Shown piece after piece: positions 16,513 to 25,764 of a DNA stretch of 64,000 nt. Origin of the DNA: Pectobacterium sp. CFBP8739 (lineage in GTDB: Bacteria > Pseudomonadota > Gammaproteobacteria > Enterobacterales > Enterobacteriaceae); NCBI RefSeq assembly GCF_013449375.1, contig NZ_JACDRR010000005.1, forward strand, positions 225,074 to 289,073. The letters are read 5' to 3'. The notes under the pieces are model-generated. The model was given only the letters and a program-made list of their open reading frames with translations. It was not told the DNA's origin and ran no database searches. Positions within the stretch are counted from its first letter, which is position 1. Every line of letters starts with the position of its first letter. The position numbers were made by a program, and so were the translations under genes.

Positions 16513-17242
16513 AAATCACGTCCTTAACTTTGCCTGACAGTTTTGTGGCAAGTGATGACTCACCCAGCCCAAAAAATATCCCGGTTGCCAGCGCAATAAT
16601 GCCGTTACCCGAGATCATCGCCGTTGAAACTTCCCCGAGTTTGATCTCAAAGAATCCTGCCAGAAGACAGAATGTGACAGCCAATGACAGCATACAACAG
16701 TAAATCAGCCTCAGTAACAGGCTGCGATGCTGGCTGATGTTCTCGTAGATTTCATCAAATACGATGTTTCCGGTTTTGATTGAAACAAACAACCATGAAC
16801 CCAGACAGGTCCCGATGAGCACTGCGGGTACGTTCTTCAGTTCAGCATGAAAAAAGTACTGCGCCGCACCCAAAATAATCATTAGAAGCAGTGCATACAG
16901 ACCGTATATTCCCATTATCCGATTTCTGACAAAGATCCATGACGAACTGAGGATGGTTTTTTTCAGCTCATTGAGTGCCTGGCTTGCTGGAACAAAGTCA
17001 CCCTCCCGGCCTGAGAAACAGACCTGCGCGGCCTGAAATATCTGCTCGTAGGCTTCAAGCCGCTTATCTTTATCCTTTTCAAACAGCGCATTGACAGTCT
17101 GAACAACACGCTCCACATCAAGACGGAACTTCAGATATTCTTCGGGTACCTTCCCATCACCAACAGGTGAAAAGCCAATCCCCTTAGGCTCAGAATTATT
17201 CGGATATCGCGAGACGATAAAATAGCGTTTCTGTTCACTCAT
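16511..17242 (-). CDS. Four-helix membrane protein coupled to ietAS (unknown family)
   Basis: A 243-residue protein I do not recognise. Residues 1-105 are soluble and charged (YLKFRLDVERVVQTVNALFE, RLEAYEQIFQAAQ), followed by four hydrophobic segments at about 111-131, 138-154, 176-198 and 212-227, and a short charged tail. ATG 17242 overlaps the stop of the preceding 70-residue gene by 8 nt (ATGAGTGA), so it is translationally coupled and belongs to the protease/ATPase operon; the frame is open to 17296. The soluble head plus membrane bundle suggests an effector, a sensor or an anchor for the soluble partners (inference only). A hairpin overlaps its stop codon. Confidence 0.75.
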   Translation of the reverse strand: MSEQKRYFIVSRYPNNSEPKGIGFSPVGDGKVPEEYLKFRLDVERVVQTVNALFEKDKDKRLEAYEQIFQAAQVCFSGREGDFVPASQALNELKKTILSSSWIFVRNRIMGIYGLYALLLMIILGAAQYFFHAELKNVPAVLIGTCLGSWLFVSIKTGNIVFDEIYENISQHRSLLLRLIYCCMLSLAVTFCLLAGFFEIKLGEVSTAMISGNGIIALATGIFFGLGESSLATKLSGKVKDVI

Positions 17243-17447
17243 CGCAGAGCACCTGCTTTTTACAGATCGAACATTCATCGGTTTCTTTGCGGGCAAGCAG
17301 GATTGAGGGCTCCAGTGAGAAATCAGGTCTCCCCTTCATTATTTCGATCTGTGCAAGGATCGCACTCACATTTTCCCTGTGCTGCGGCGCTGATTCCAGC
17401 AGATCATTAAAATAGGAAGTAAGAACCTCAAGATTTCTGGTTAACAT
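17235..17447 (-). CDS. 70-residue protein with CxxC motif, third gene of the ietAS operon
   Basis: A small acidic protein of unknown family: NLEVLTSYFNDLLESAPQHR, VSAILAQIEIMKGRPDFSLE, ending ECSICKKQVLCDE. The C-x2-C plus a further Cys at the C-terminus could bind metal or be redox-active, but a full four-ligand zinc site is not present. Its ATG shares a base with the stop of the subtilase gene (TAATG), and its own stop overlaps the next start, so it is embedded in one coupled operon. This strongly supports it being a real gene despite its size. It may be a linker between the protease and membrane protein, or an inhibitor. Confidence 0.7.
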   Translation of the reverse strand: MLTRNLEVLTSYFNDLLESAPQHRENVSAILAQIEIMKGRPDFSLEPSILLARKETDECSICKKQVLCDE

Positions 17448-19963
17448 TACTGGCCTGCCCTGATATTGAGATGTTGTTTAACGGTAATATCTTCGAATTC
17501 AATGCCATAGGCGCTGAATTCCTGCCTGACTTCGTTGAAAAGGTCATTTGTTCTGTTCTGTGTGTCTTCGATCGTAAGCAGCGCGGTAAAGCTGACTTCC
17601 TCATCGGGGAATTCCCCGGGAGTCCTTTCTATTGAACTGATTTTCAGCCGCCACTGGTCGGAAGCACCGACACCAGCCTTCGTTTTGGTTTCAAATTCAT
17701 ATTTTTTGACGGGCCACCACTTCAGGCCATGTTCAATCTGACTTTTCTCATAGTTAACGTCTTTACCGAGCCGGACTTCCCAGACTGACTGACAGTTTTT
17801 CCGGTAAGCCCATTCATTTTTCTTGGTGTCTCGTCTGAATTGCTGAAGCACAGCGTCCACGTTGATGCGGCAATATTCGGCGCCGTAGTTCTGGTTTATG
17901 ACGGGATCGTAGGCAATGGTCAGCGTGGCTTTACCATGGCATTTTCCGCCTGCCGTGGTCAGGCTGCGAGGCCAGTTGAAATCAAACTCCAGTACTTCGC
18001 TGCGCTTGAGGCTTCCGCTCAAAACCAGCGTAATGCTGCTGTCGTCACTATTAAGCATATCGCGGGAGGTCAACGGCATGCCAAATCCGGCAAATCGCCT
18101 CGCTGAAGAGATATCAACGCTTTTGTCCTTAAGCGGCGGCGTCAGGTCTGAGTGATGAACCAGCATGGCGACAAGGGAATTACGTGACAATTTTCCTGAT
18201 GTCCTCTGATCCAGACTGGCGAGGATTTTGGAAACCAGAGGCGCGGAGAAGCTGGTACCCGCCTCTTCCACGAGTTCCCCACTGCCGTCAATGGAAACCA
18301 GCCCGGTTTTACCCGATTTCAGGGAATACCCTCCATAGTGGATCACATCCGGCTTTACCCCCATAGCTACGCCGGGTCCGCGACGCGTATAGACCGTAGG
18401 AGCACCGTGAACGTTGATGTCACAACCTGGTGGGTTTACCGCACCCACAGTGATGGCGCTGGCGGCCTCAGCTGGCTGAGAAAGTCGATCGACATCCGAA
18501 AACTGCAGCGCTGCCGGTCTTGATGCCCAGGAGCCTCTGAAGTCAATGCTGCGTAGGTTCCCGGATGAAACGACAAAGAGCACATCGTATTTTTTTGAGA
18601 TACGGTCGATTTGCGTGGCGGCAAAACTGTAGGAATCATCGCGGACAAACTCGCGGAAATTGAGACTGAAATTAAAGATGCGGAACCCCTTCCCAACCGC
18701 ATCACCAACCTCAATATCCAGCCAGTCAAAAAAATCACCCGGGTCGGAAAAATAGGTGGTGAACGTATTGGATTTACTGTTGTGAACGGGGATCCAGATA
18801 TCATAGAGCAGGCAACCGTCATCATCGACCTGGGGAAGATCCGGGTTCAGCATGCCCCCGCAGACCAGAAGGCTTGCCACCTGGGAGCCATGGTTTGGAT
18901 CGCAGTCATCGGCTTCAAAGCCATTGGATACTTCCACACACCACTTGGCCAGTTCGTCATGGTGAATGCCGCTGTCAATAACGCCCACACGGGGATAATT
19001 CTCCCCCTCCGTTCTGACGGGTAGTGAGAAGTCCTGCGCTACCGGGGAGTTCGACGGGTGCGCACGGGAAATTTTAGGCGGCAAAGAAATGCGCTTTACC
19101 AGCGGGCTGGCGCTGAGAACAGAGAGCAGGATCCGGTGTCTGTCCGAAGAATTATCAACGTCAGATGGTGAAAAATTCAGCTCCAGCCGCTTGTCAAAAT
19201 CAACCTGAAAATCGTGGCCTGATTCAGGTCTGAGAAGCTGGATCATGATGGTTTTAGATGAGGTCGGGTGACGGCTTAGCTTCGTCGCATAGACGCCGGC
19301 CCCAAGTGTCTTCAGTTGCTCTTTCAGAGATCGCTTCATTGAGAGTATGGCATCGCTGGTGACGGTAAACTGCATGGCGTCAACGGGTCTGAAATCAACC
19401 AGCTCAACCTGGTAGCCGGTAAATCCCTCATCTTTATCGGCATGCCAGGCTGCGTTATCCTCTGGGGAAAAGGCTATTTTCTCTTCGCTGCCATAAAAGC
19501 TGATGCGATCGATTGCCCCCGTCTCACTTTTTGCTTCGCTGGGCTTAACAACGATTTTGCCTTGTCTCTCGTCGTACACTTTATTGGTAAATTCTTCAGC
19601 GCCATCAATCTTGCTGAACAGATGAACCAGATTTTTGTCTGTAACCTGAATCAGCAGTTCCCCTATTCCCAGTGAGCCCACAACAGGCGCTTTACTTACG
19701 GGGAAGAGTCTGTCAACCGGTCGATGGGATTTCGCCAGCGCCTGAGGATTTAGCTCAACTTTCACCAGACCAAGCTCATAGCCTGACCGATGAAGCTGGT
19801 TTCTGACATTCCCCACTTCATCAAGGAGGTTCTTTTTATGCTTTTTGAAGGCGTCATCCCGATCGGCGTAAAAATCAGTGTTGCTGCCCCCAACTCTAGG
19901 TGGCGGTATACGTTTAAACTGTTCAGATTTTAAAATAACCTGAACTGGATTATTTCTTTTCAT
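17447..19963 (-). CDS. ietS: Subtilisin-like (S8) serine protease, IetS-type
   Basis: An 838-residue protein without a signal peptide, hence cytoplasmic. A large N-terminal domain (about 1-320) precedes the S8 catalytic domain. The catalytic triad is Asp330 in GVIDSGI, His358 in NHGSQVASLL and Ser571 in EAGTSFSAPLVS, with the oxyanion Asn near 469 in VVSSGN. A beta-rich C-terminal region (about 640-838) follows. The pairing with an AAA+ ATPase gene 39 nt upstream matches IetAS, reported as a toxin-antitoxin-like plasmid stability and incompatibility module in Agrobacterium (IetS as the toxin) and later listed among anti-phage systems. Name given by architecture; orthology was not tested. Confidence 0.75.
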   Translation of the reverse strand: MKRNNPVQVILKSEQFKRIPPPRVGGSNTDFYADRDDAFKKHKKNLLDEVGNVRNQLHRSGYELGLVKVELNPQALAKSHRPVDRLFPVSKAPVVGSLGIGELLIQVTDKNLVHLFSKIDGAEEFTNKVYDERQGKIVVKPSEAKSETGAIDRISFYGSEEKIAFSPEDNAAWHADKDEGFTGYQVELVDFRPVDAMQFTVTSDAILSMKRSLKEQLKTLGAGVYATKLSRHPTSSKTIMIQLLRPESGHDFQVDFDKRLELNFSPSDVDNSSDRHRILLSVLSASPLVKRISLPPKISRAHPSNSPVAQDFSLPVRTEGENYPRVGVIDSGIHHDELAKWCVEVSNGFEADDCDPNHGSQVASLLVCGGMLNPDLPQVDDDGCLLYDIWIPVHNSKSNTFTTYFSDPGDFFDWLDIEVGDAVGKGFRIFNFSLNFREFVRDDSYSFAATQIDRISKKYDVLFVVSSGNLRSIDFRGSWASRPAALQFSDVDRLSQPAEAASAITVGAVNPPGCDINVHGAPTVYTRRGPGVAMGVKPDVIHYGGYSLKSGKTGLVSIDGSGELVEEAGTSFSAPLVSKILASLDQRTSGKLSRNSLVAMLVHHSDLTPPLKDKSVDISSARRFAGFGMPLTSRDMLNSDDSSITLVLSGSLKRSEVLEFDFNWPRSLTTAGGKCHGKATLTIAYDPVINQNYGAEYCRINVDAVLQQFRRDTKKNEWAYRKNCQSVWEVRLGKDVNYEKSQIEHGLKWWPVKKYEFETKTKAGVGASDQWRLKISSIERTPGEFPDEEVSFTALLTIEDTQNRTNDLFNEVRQEFSAYGIEFEDITVKQHLNIRAGQ

Positions 19964-20002
19964 ATATTACCCCATCCTTAGCAATCAACCTCCCGACGAC
20001 AG

Positions 20003-21178
20003 TCAGGATTCTTTAATATTTCTGGAAACTTTTGACTGAGTAACGTCAAAAACAAGCGCAATCTCTTTCTGGGTAAATTCATGTTTTTTGTGCAACAGGC
20101 TCATAATTGCAGCATCCTGATTATGCGATAACAACTGCATGAATTCATTGACCTCACTGCCAGCATGAATAACTACAAAGGACTGAACCATCTCAAGAAA
20201 AGTCTGAGGACTTTTACTGATTGCAGCCATTCTCTTGAAATTATTAAGCATTAACTGAATATCAGAACCGTTAAATCCGTCAGTCAGAACGGTCAGAAAT
20301 TTTATCTCTTCTGGCGTAAAGCTCAAGGGATGAATATATTTTTCAATAATCTTCATTCTTGCCGGATAATTTGGCTTAGGAACCAATATTCGCATTTCAA
20401 ACCTTCGCCATACAGCAGGGTCCAACAATACCTCATGGTTAGTAATGGCTAACGTCATACCACTTTTTGATCTGGCATCGATACACTGCAGCAATGTATT
20501 AACGATGCGCTTAATTTCACCGACTTCATGCTTGTCATTTCGCGCCTTTGCTACGGCATCAAACTCATCCAGAAGCAGGAGACAGTCATACTGTGCAGCA
20601 AAATCAAACAGGTTATTGATATTTCGGGCACTTGTGCCCAGTAAAGATGAAACAAGCCCATCCAGCCTAGCAAGCACGATAGGTAATTCGAGCATTCTGG
20701 CGATATAAAAGGAAAGCATCGTTTTACCCGTTCCCGGCAATCCGAAAAGCAGGCAGCTCAGTGAAGGCATCACGCCATACCGAGCCAGTTTGTCCAGATT
20801 GTTCCATTGTTCAATCAGTTGGCTGACTGCTGAAGCCAGCTCATCGGGCATAACCGGGAGTTCTGCGGTCACGAGCTCTTCAGGAAAGATAATCTGTGCA
20901 AGTGGCGATCCGCTTTCTTTGTCCACAGGCACTTTGACGTTTTCCCTGAGTTTCTGCTTTCGAAGAAATGAGACTCGAGAGAGTTCAACTCTGGCTGGCT
21001 CCAGTGTGTTGAGCGTACTGGCTCTGTTGATGAGCCCTCTGAGCAATTTTGCTTCAGCAGTTTGTTGTCCTTCTCTGAGAGCATCATAAAGGCGCTCCAT
21101 CTGCTGTAAAGCGCCTGCGGAGGCCCCATCCTTGATAATCTGCCGGCATAATGCCGCTACGATTTTAAAGTTCTCCAC
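20003..21178 (-). CDS. ietA: AAA+ ATPase, IetA-type partner of the S8 protease
   Basis: A 391-residue AAA+ protein: Walker A GLPGTGKT (146-153), Walker B LLLLDEFDA (200-208), sensor-1 region AITNHE, and an Arg pair R258/R259 in AVWRRFE as arginine finger. The N-terminal 110 residues are helical and charged. The last 30 residues (FTQKEIALVFDVTQSKVSRNI) look like a helix-turn-helix, suggesting DNA binding or autoregulation. It is the first gene of a four-gene minus-strand operon. In the Agrobacterium IetAS module the ATPase counteracts the protease; an equivalent control role is inferred here. Confidence 0.78.
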   Translation of the reverse strand: MENFKIVAALCRQIIKDGASAGALQQMERLYDALREGQQTAEAKLLRGLINRASTLNTLEPARVELSRVSFLRKQKLRENVKVPVDKESGSPLAQIIFPEELVTAELPVMPDELASAVSQLIEQWNNLDKLARYGVMPSLSCLLFGLPGTGKTMLSFYIARMLELPIVLARLDGLVSSLLGTSARNINNLFDFAAQYDCLLLLDEFDAVAKARNDKHEVGEIKRIVNTLLQCIDARSKSGMTLAITNHEVLLDPAVWRRFEMRILVPKPNYPARMKIIEKYIHPLSFTPEEIKFLTVLTDGFNGSDIQLMLNNFKRMAAISKSPQTFLEMVQSFVVIHAGSEVNEFMQLLSHNQDAAIMSLLHKKHEFTQKEIALVFDVTQSKVSRNIKES

Positions 21179-21475
21179 ACAGCACCTGTATATTTATCCA
21201 GTTTAATTGTGTTTTGATTATAGATACCACTTGTGTCGCATGCAACCGCTTCAGAAGAAAGTCGCATAAAAATCTCAAAATGTGAATCTTCATTAGATAA
21301 AAATGCATCAAACCGAAGAAAATTGATTTTTTTTTAGCAAAAATGAATAAACCTGACACTTTCTGAGAATATTTTCGAGTTTCAAAAATGCTAACCTCCT
21401 TCATCTGTCAGATCTTATAGACCTTTCCAGTGCGCTTGAGATAAAAAAACACAGCGTTTGTGAAAGGTGGCTAAA
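21179..21475. other. Promoter region of the ietAS operon
   Basis: AT-rich DNA without a supported gene. A 79-codon minus-strand frame runs through it but has no homology and an AT-rich composition. It must contain the ietA promoter. Confidence 0.35.
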
Positions 21476-21547
21476 ATGAAAAACAGCTCAAAAACAGGTC
21501 GAATAGCATTAGTTCATGAAGTGAACTCGTGGAGGGTGATTGCGTAG
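21476..21547 (+). CDS. Short 23-codon frame with strong ribosome-binding site
   Basis: ATG 21476 is preceded by GAAAGGTGG at good spacing and encodes 23 residues (starting MKNSSKTGRIALVHEVNSW). The TGRIALVHE segment looks protein-like, so this may be the truncated start of a longer gene or a leader peptide. No family was assigned. Confidence 0.3.
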   Translation: MKNSSKTGRIALVHEVNSWRVIA

Positions 21548-21584
21548 GTTAAAAATTAACAGCAAAAACAAAGAGGTAAACGCT

Positions 21585-21854
21585 ATGGTATCTATGAACC
21601 AAATATGTACTCAACATAAGTTAAATAAGGTGAATACGCATCACTATAGCCAAGCCCGACCTATCCACGATATGGATGGGTCGTATCAATCTGGTGCGTG
21701 TTCTCAAAAAAGTACGGAGCTACTTTGTACGTTGCCCAAACGAATGCTACAGCCGATTGCCATCAGCATGTACTGGCACCCGAAAAATAGTCACGATCCG
21801 GCCAACGTCTGGTTACGTGCACAACTGCTTAATGCTGCAGGCCTTCAGCCGTAG
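21585..21854 (+). pseudogene. Probable LysR-regulator C-terminal remnant
   Basis: An 89-codon frame whose last part (LLCTLPKRML, PIAISMYWHPKNSHDPANVW, LRAQLL) reads like the typical C-terminus of LysR regulators: a proline-rich strand, then WHPR..DPAHRWLR. The N-terminal part has no LysR features, and the DNA-binding and most of the ligand-binding domain are absent. It is interpreted as a gene remnant at the junction of the accessory island and the core chromosome. GAGG lies before ATG 21585, so expression of a short protein is possible. Confidence 0.45.
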
Positions 21855-21972
21855 TAATAACGTTTCGGTGGTCTGCATCAGGCAATAATTGCCGCTCGCC
21901 CCGCTTTCTTGTAACCTTCCCTTGCTACAAGCCTAATCCTGAACACAAAAACCTGAAACTACTGGACGTTAC

Positions 21973-22260
21973 ATGACAGCTCATATTTCTAAAGATCCTT
22001 TGCATGGCGTCACGCTTGAAATGCAAGTCAATGCACTGGTTGCCCGTTTTGGCTGGGTTGAGTTGGGTAAACGGATCAACATCAATTGCTTTAAAAGCGA
22101 CCCAAGCGTTAAGTCCAGTTTAAAGTTTCTGCGTCGGACACCCTGGGCGCGTGCCGAAGTTGAAGCACTGTACCTTGATTCTCTGGAAGGTTCTGCCCCC
22201 GTAAAACCAGATGATAGCGCTATTGATCCCTGGGCTAATAGTCGCAGAAATAAGAGCTAA
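21973..22260 (+). CDS. VF530-family (DUF2132) DNA-binding protein
   Basis: A 95-residue protein with the VF530 pattern: [60 protein letters not shown] (all quoted in part). The family is a small fold annotated as double-stranded-DNA-binding from structure; its role is not settled. It sits 5 nt before digH and is probably cotranscribed. It marks the left edge of the core chromosome after the island. Confidence 0.85.
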   Translation: MTAHISKDPLHGVTLEMQVNALVARFGWVELGKRININCFKSDPSVKSSLKFLRRTPWARAEVEALYLDSLEGSAPVKPDDSAIDPWANSRRNKS

Positions 22261-22265
22261 CCAAC

Positions 22266-23558
22266 GTGAAAAAGCCAGTCGTACTCATTGCTGCTGCGCT
22301 TCTACTTGTCAGTTGCGCGTCTAAACCACCGAGTTCGCTTATCACCCCCCTTCCACCGCTTAAACAGCCGCTTCCGGTGAAATCTCAGCAGAATAAGGAA
22401 CCCATGCGCGGTGTTTGGCTGGCGACAGTCTCCCGCCTGGATTGGCCGCCAGTGGCATCCGTCAATGTCAGCAGCCCTGCTAGCCGCATAACTCAGCAGC
22501 AAGACGTGCTGAAAGGCAAGTTGGATAAATTGAAAAGCCTCGGTATCAATACTGTATTTTTTCAGGTCAAGCCGGATGGTACCGCGCTCTGGCCTTCTAA
22601 AATATTACCCTGGTCAGATATGTTAACGGGCAATATTGGTGAGGACCCAGGCTACGATCCGCTACAGTTCATGCTGGATGAAGCGCACAAGCGCGATATG
22701 AAAGTCCATGCCTGGCTTAATCCCTACCGCGTTTCCGTTAACACTAAATCCGCAACCGTGACGGAACTCAATAGCACCCTGTCGCAAAATCCTGCCAGCG
22801 TATTTGTGTTGCATCGCGACTGGATCCGCACGGCAGGCGATCGCTTTGTACTCGACCCTGGTATTCCAGAAGCACGAAACTGGATCACCAGTATCGTGGC
22901 TGAAGTCGTTGCGCGCTACGCTATTGACGGTGTGCAATTCGATGACTACTTCTATGCAGAATCATCCGGCTCGATTCTTAACGATGGTGAGACTTTTAAG
23001 AAATATGGTCAGGGATTTGGCTCAAAGGCGGACTGGCGGCGGCACAATACACAGTTATTGATTGAACAGGTGTCGCGCACGATCAAGCAGTTGAAACCCG
23101 AAGTTGAATTTGGTGTAAGTCCCGCAGGCGTGTGGCGCAACCGGTCACACGATGCGGCAGGTTCTGACACGCGAGGCGCGGCGGCTTACGATGAAGCTTA
23201 TGCCGATTCTCGCCTGTGGGTGCAGCAAGGGTTGCTGGATTATATTGCCCCACAGATATACTGGCCGTTCGCGCGCGACGCGGCGCGTTATGATGTTTTG
23301 GCAAAATGGTGGGCGGATGTGGTGAAACCCACAAACACACGCCTCTATATTGGCGTTGCGCTGTATAAAGTGGGTGAACCTTCAAAAAATGAGCCTGACT
23401 GGACGATAAATGGCGGTGTGCCGGAGCTGAAAAAACAGCTCGATTTGAACGAATCAATGCCGCAAATTAACGGCACAATTCTGTTCAGAGAGAACTATCT
23501 CAATCAACCACAAACCCAAGAAGCGGTTAATTACCTCAGAAACCGCTGGGGTGGTTAG
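22266..23558 (+). CDS. digH: Divisome-localised glycosyl hydrolase lipoprotein DigH (YddW)
   Basis: A 430-residue lipoprotein: a signal with lipobox LLVSC (Cys17), a proline-rich linker, then a GH10-like TIM-barrel (MRGVWLATVSRLDWPP, TVFFQVKPDGTALWPS, DGVQFDDYFY, APQIYWPFARDAARYD). It closely follows E. coli DigH, an outer-membrane lipoprotein that cleaves denuded peptidoglycan glycan strands at the division site. It starts with a GTGAAA-spaced ATG at 22266, 5 nt after the VF530 gene. A strong terminator follows. Confidence 0.9.
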   Translation: MKKPVVLIAAALLLVSCASKPPSSLITPLPPLKQPLPVKSQQNKEPMRGVWLATVSRLDWPPVASVNVSSPASRITQQQDVLKGKLDKLKSLGINTVFFQVKPDGTALWPSKILPWSDMLTGNIGEDPGYDPLQFMLDEAHKRDMKVHAWLNPYRVSVNTKSATVTELNSTLSQNPASVFVLHRDWIRTAGDRFVLDPGIPEARNWITSIVAEVVARYAIDGVQFDDYFYAESSGSILNDGETFKKYGQGFGSKADWRRHNTQLLIEQVSRTIKQLKPEVEFGVSPAGVWRNRSHDAAGSDTRGAAAYDEAYADSRLWVQQGLLDYIAPQIYWPFARDAARYDVLAKWWADVVKPTNTRLYIGVALYKVGEPSKNEPDWTINGGVPELKKQLDLNESMPQINGTILFRENYLNQPQTQEAVNYLRNRWGG

Positions 23559-23572
23559 CGCTATACGAAAAT

Positions 23573-23618
23573 AAGCCCGCGTAAATCCTGGTAACAGACT
23601 TAGCGGGCTTTCTTTTTT
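23573..23618 (+). terminator. Rho-independent terminator after digH
   Basis: AAGCCCGC pairs with GCGGGCTT, followed by TCTTTTTT. The loop is long (22 nt). It also lies beyond the end of the convergent small gene at 23623. Confidence 0.75.
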
Positions 23619-23622
23619 ACAC

Positions 23623-23850
23623 TTAAATTTCAAAAACCTTACCGCCTACTGGCACGCCTTGCCCACTTTTATAATTTCCCCGAACAACGTCTTCGGGGCG
23701 AAGATTGTTAAATTGTGCATAGTTTGCTACGGCATCCTGCGTAAAACGCCCTGATTCGTCGTGGCTGACATGCGCGCTGCTCTGCTTACGGTAGTACGTG
23801 ATAGTAATGGTTTTTGGATTACTCATCTGTTGAGTCATATAAATAGCCAT
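23623..23850 (-). CDS. Small hypothetical protein
   Basis: A 75-residue protein of unknown function (NPKTITITYYRKQSSAHVSH, DAVANYAQFNNLRPEDVVRG, ending VGGKVFEI). GGAGGAAAG stands just before ATG 23850, a very strong ribosome-binding site, and supports a real gene; an internal ATG at 23823 (MSNPKTI) is an alternative start. It is single, convergent with digH. No signal peptide or membrane segment is seen. Confidence 0.6.
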   Translation of the reverse strand: MAIYMTQQMSNPKTITITYYRKQSSAHVSHDESGRFTQDAVANYAQFNNLRPEDVVRGNYKSGQGVPVGGKVFEI

Positions 23851-24369
23851 CTTTCCTCCGTCATCCGTCTCTGATCGTTAATGTCGATAAATGCCACAGA
23901 AATCGTTCAGCCCGCTGTGGCATGTTCGATAATAAAATGCGATATGGGCACTCACCAGCGATGGAACGGCATATGGCTTTTTACCTGCGCCATGAGCAAT
24001 CCATTAATACATTGATAAATAAATGATTTATTTTATTTTCATGAATGAAAGTGAGCTTGGCATAGGGTATTTAACAGGCGTTTCTCATGTAGTCATCCGT
24101 TTTTTTGTTCAATATTACTCCCAATATCAGGAAAGATTTTTTGCTTATTTAATAAGCATGTAAGATAGCCATGGCATCATGATTCGTAAAAAATCAATCA
24201 ACCGTTTGATTTTTATGTAAAAAAATAAAAGTTTCGAAACGAAATAAATCATTGAGTCGGTGACTGAAAAACCCTATATTGGCCGCGTTTTTCTTATAGC
24301 AGTTACGTGTTTTAATTCATTCATTTATTCAACTGTGGTTGCCTGCGAGCACACGGTTGTAGGAGAGAT
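23851..24369. other. Long intergenic region upstream of dat
   Basis: No gene is seen in 519 bp. A hairpin ATGCCACAG/CTGTGGCAT (23891-23899 with 23915-23923) lies near the left end. The rest is AT-rich, with poly-A/T tracts typical of nucleoid-protein binding. It must hold promoters for dat-ddc and the divergent small gene. Confidence 0.4.
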
Positions 24370-25755
24370 ATGATGACGGATAAAGTCCGTATTGACAGTT
24401 TAGGTGCGAATTCATTAAACGGAAACAATGAAACCTATTTGGCAAGACAAGCTGAATTTGAATCGAACGTGAGGAGTTATCCACGCAAATTGCCTCTGGC
24501 AATTGCGAAAGCTGAAGGCGTGTGGATTACTGATGTTGAGAATAATCAATATCTTGATTGTCTGGCTGGTGCGGGTACGCTCGCGCTTGGACATAACCAT
24601 CCTGACGTGCTGCAAAGCATCCAACGTGTCATTACTAGCGGCTTGCCGTTACATACACTGGATCTGACAACACCGTTGAAAGATCAGTTCTCCGAATACC
24701 TGCTTTCCTTACTGCCTGGTCAAGGCAAAGAGTATTGCCTTCAGTTTACGGGCCCTTCTGGCGCCGATGCGGTCGAAGCCGCGCTGAAACTGGCAAAAAA
24801 ATACACCGGCCGTGCTGGTGTGATCAGCTTCTCCGGCGGCTACCACGGCATGACGCATGGCGCCCTGTCGGTAACCGGTAACCTGTCACCGAAAGAAGCG
24901 GTCGACGGCATGATGCCTGAAGTTCAGTTTATGCCTTATCCGCATCAGTACCGTTGCCCGCTGGGTATTGGCGGTGAAGCCGGCGTTAAAGCATTAACCT
25001 ACTACTTCGAAAACCTGATCAACGACGTTGAGAGTGGCGTACGCAAACCGGCGGCGGTCATTTTGGAAGCCGTTCAGGGCGAAGGCGGCGTTAACCCGGC
25101 TCCTACCGAGTGGTTGCAGCGCATCCGTAAAGTGACGCAGGAACACGGTATTCTGCTGATCATCGACGAAGTTCAGGCTGGCTTTGCGCGTACTGGTAAA
25201 TTCTTTGCCTTTGAACATGCGGGCATTGAGCCAGATATTATCGTGATGTCCAAGGCCGTTGGTGGCGGTCTGCCATTAGCCGTACTGGGTATCAAGAAGC
25301 AGTTCGATGCCTGGGCTCCTGGTCACCACACGGGGACGTTCCGTGGTAACCAACTGGCGATGGCAACGGGCCTGACGACGCTGAAGCACCTCAAAGACAA
25401 TCAGGTAGCCAACAAAGTCGCTGAGCAAGGTGAATGGCTGAAAGCTAAACTGGCTGAGCTGCAAAAACGTTATCCGGTGATCGGCCACATTCGTGGTCTG
25501 GGATTAATGATTGGGATTGAGATTGTTAAACCTGGCGAAGCGCAGGATCACATGGGTTGCTACCCGGCTGACGGCGAGTTGTCTGCCCTGTTGCAGAAAA
25601 AATGCTTTGAATCAGGCCTGATTCTGGAGCGCGGTGGCCGTAACGGTTGCGTTCTGCGTCTGCTGCCTTCTCTGCTGATCAGCAATGCTGAATTGGAAAT
25701 TTTCCTGGATAAATTTGAAAACGCCCTGCTGTCTGCTGGCGTGAAGCCAGTCTGA
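24370..25755 (+). CDS. dat: L-2,4-diaminobutyrate:2-oxoglutarate aminotransferase
   Basis: A 461-residue class III PLP aminotransferase: [72 protein letters not shown] and the PLP lysine K295 in [11 protein letters not shown]. This sequence type plus the following decarboxylase defines the dat-ddc pair of Acinetobacter, Vibrio and enterobacteria. It converts aspartate semialdehyde plus glutamate to L-2,4-diaminobutyrate. AGGAGAG lies before ATG 24370. The open frame ends 9 nt before ddc, so the two are cotranscribed. Confidence 0.9.
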   Translation: MMTDKVRIDSLGANSLNGNNETYLARQAEFESNVRSYPRKLPLAIAKAEGVWITDVENNQYLDCLAGAGTLALGHNHPDVLQSIQRVITSGLPLHTLDLTTPLKDQFSEYLLSLLPGQGKEYCLQFTGPSGADAVEAALKLAKKYTGRAGVISFSGGYHGMTHGALSVTGNLSPKEAVDGMMPEVQFMPYPHQYRCPLGIGGEAGVKALTYYFENLINDVESGVRKPAAVILEAVQGEGGVNPAPTEWLQRIRKVTQEHGILLIIDEVQAGFARTGKFFAFEHAGIEPDIIVMSKAVGGGLPLAVLGIKKQFDAWAPGHHTGTFRGNQLAMATGLTTLKHLKDNQVANKVAEQGEWLKAKLAELQKRYPVIGHIRGLGLMIGIEIVKPGEAQDHMGCYPADGELSALLQKKCFESGLILERGGRNGCVLRLLPSLLISNAELEIFLDKFENALLSAGVKPV

Positions 25756-25764
25756 GTGGAGCGA

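Noticed and set aside
21165..21404. 79-codon minus-strand frame upstream of ietA
   Set aside because: AT-driven composition, no domain, overlaps the ietA start and its likely promoter.
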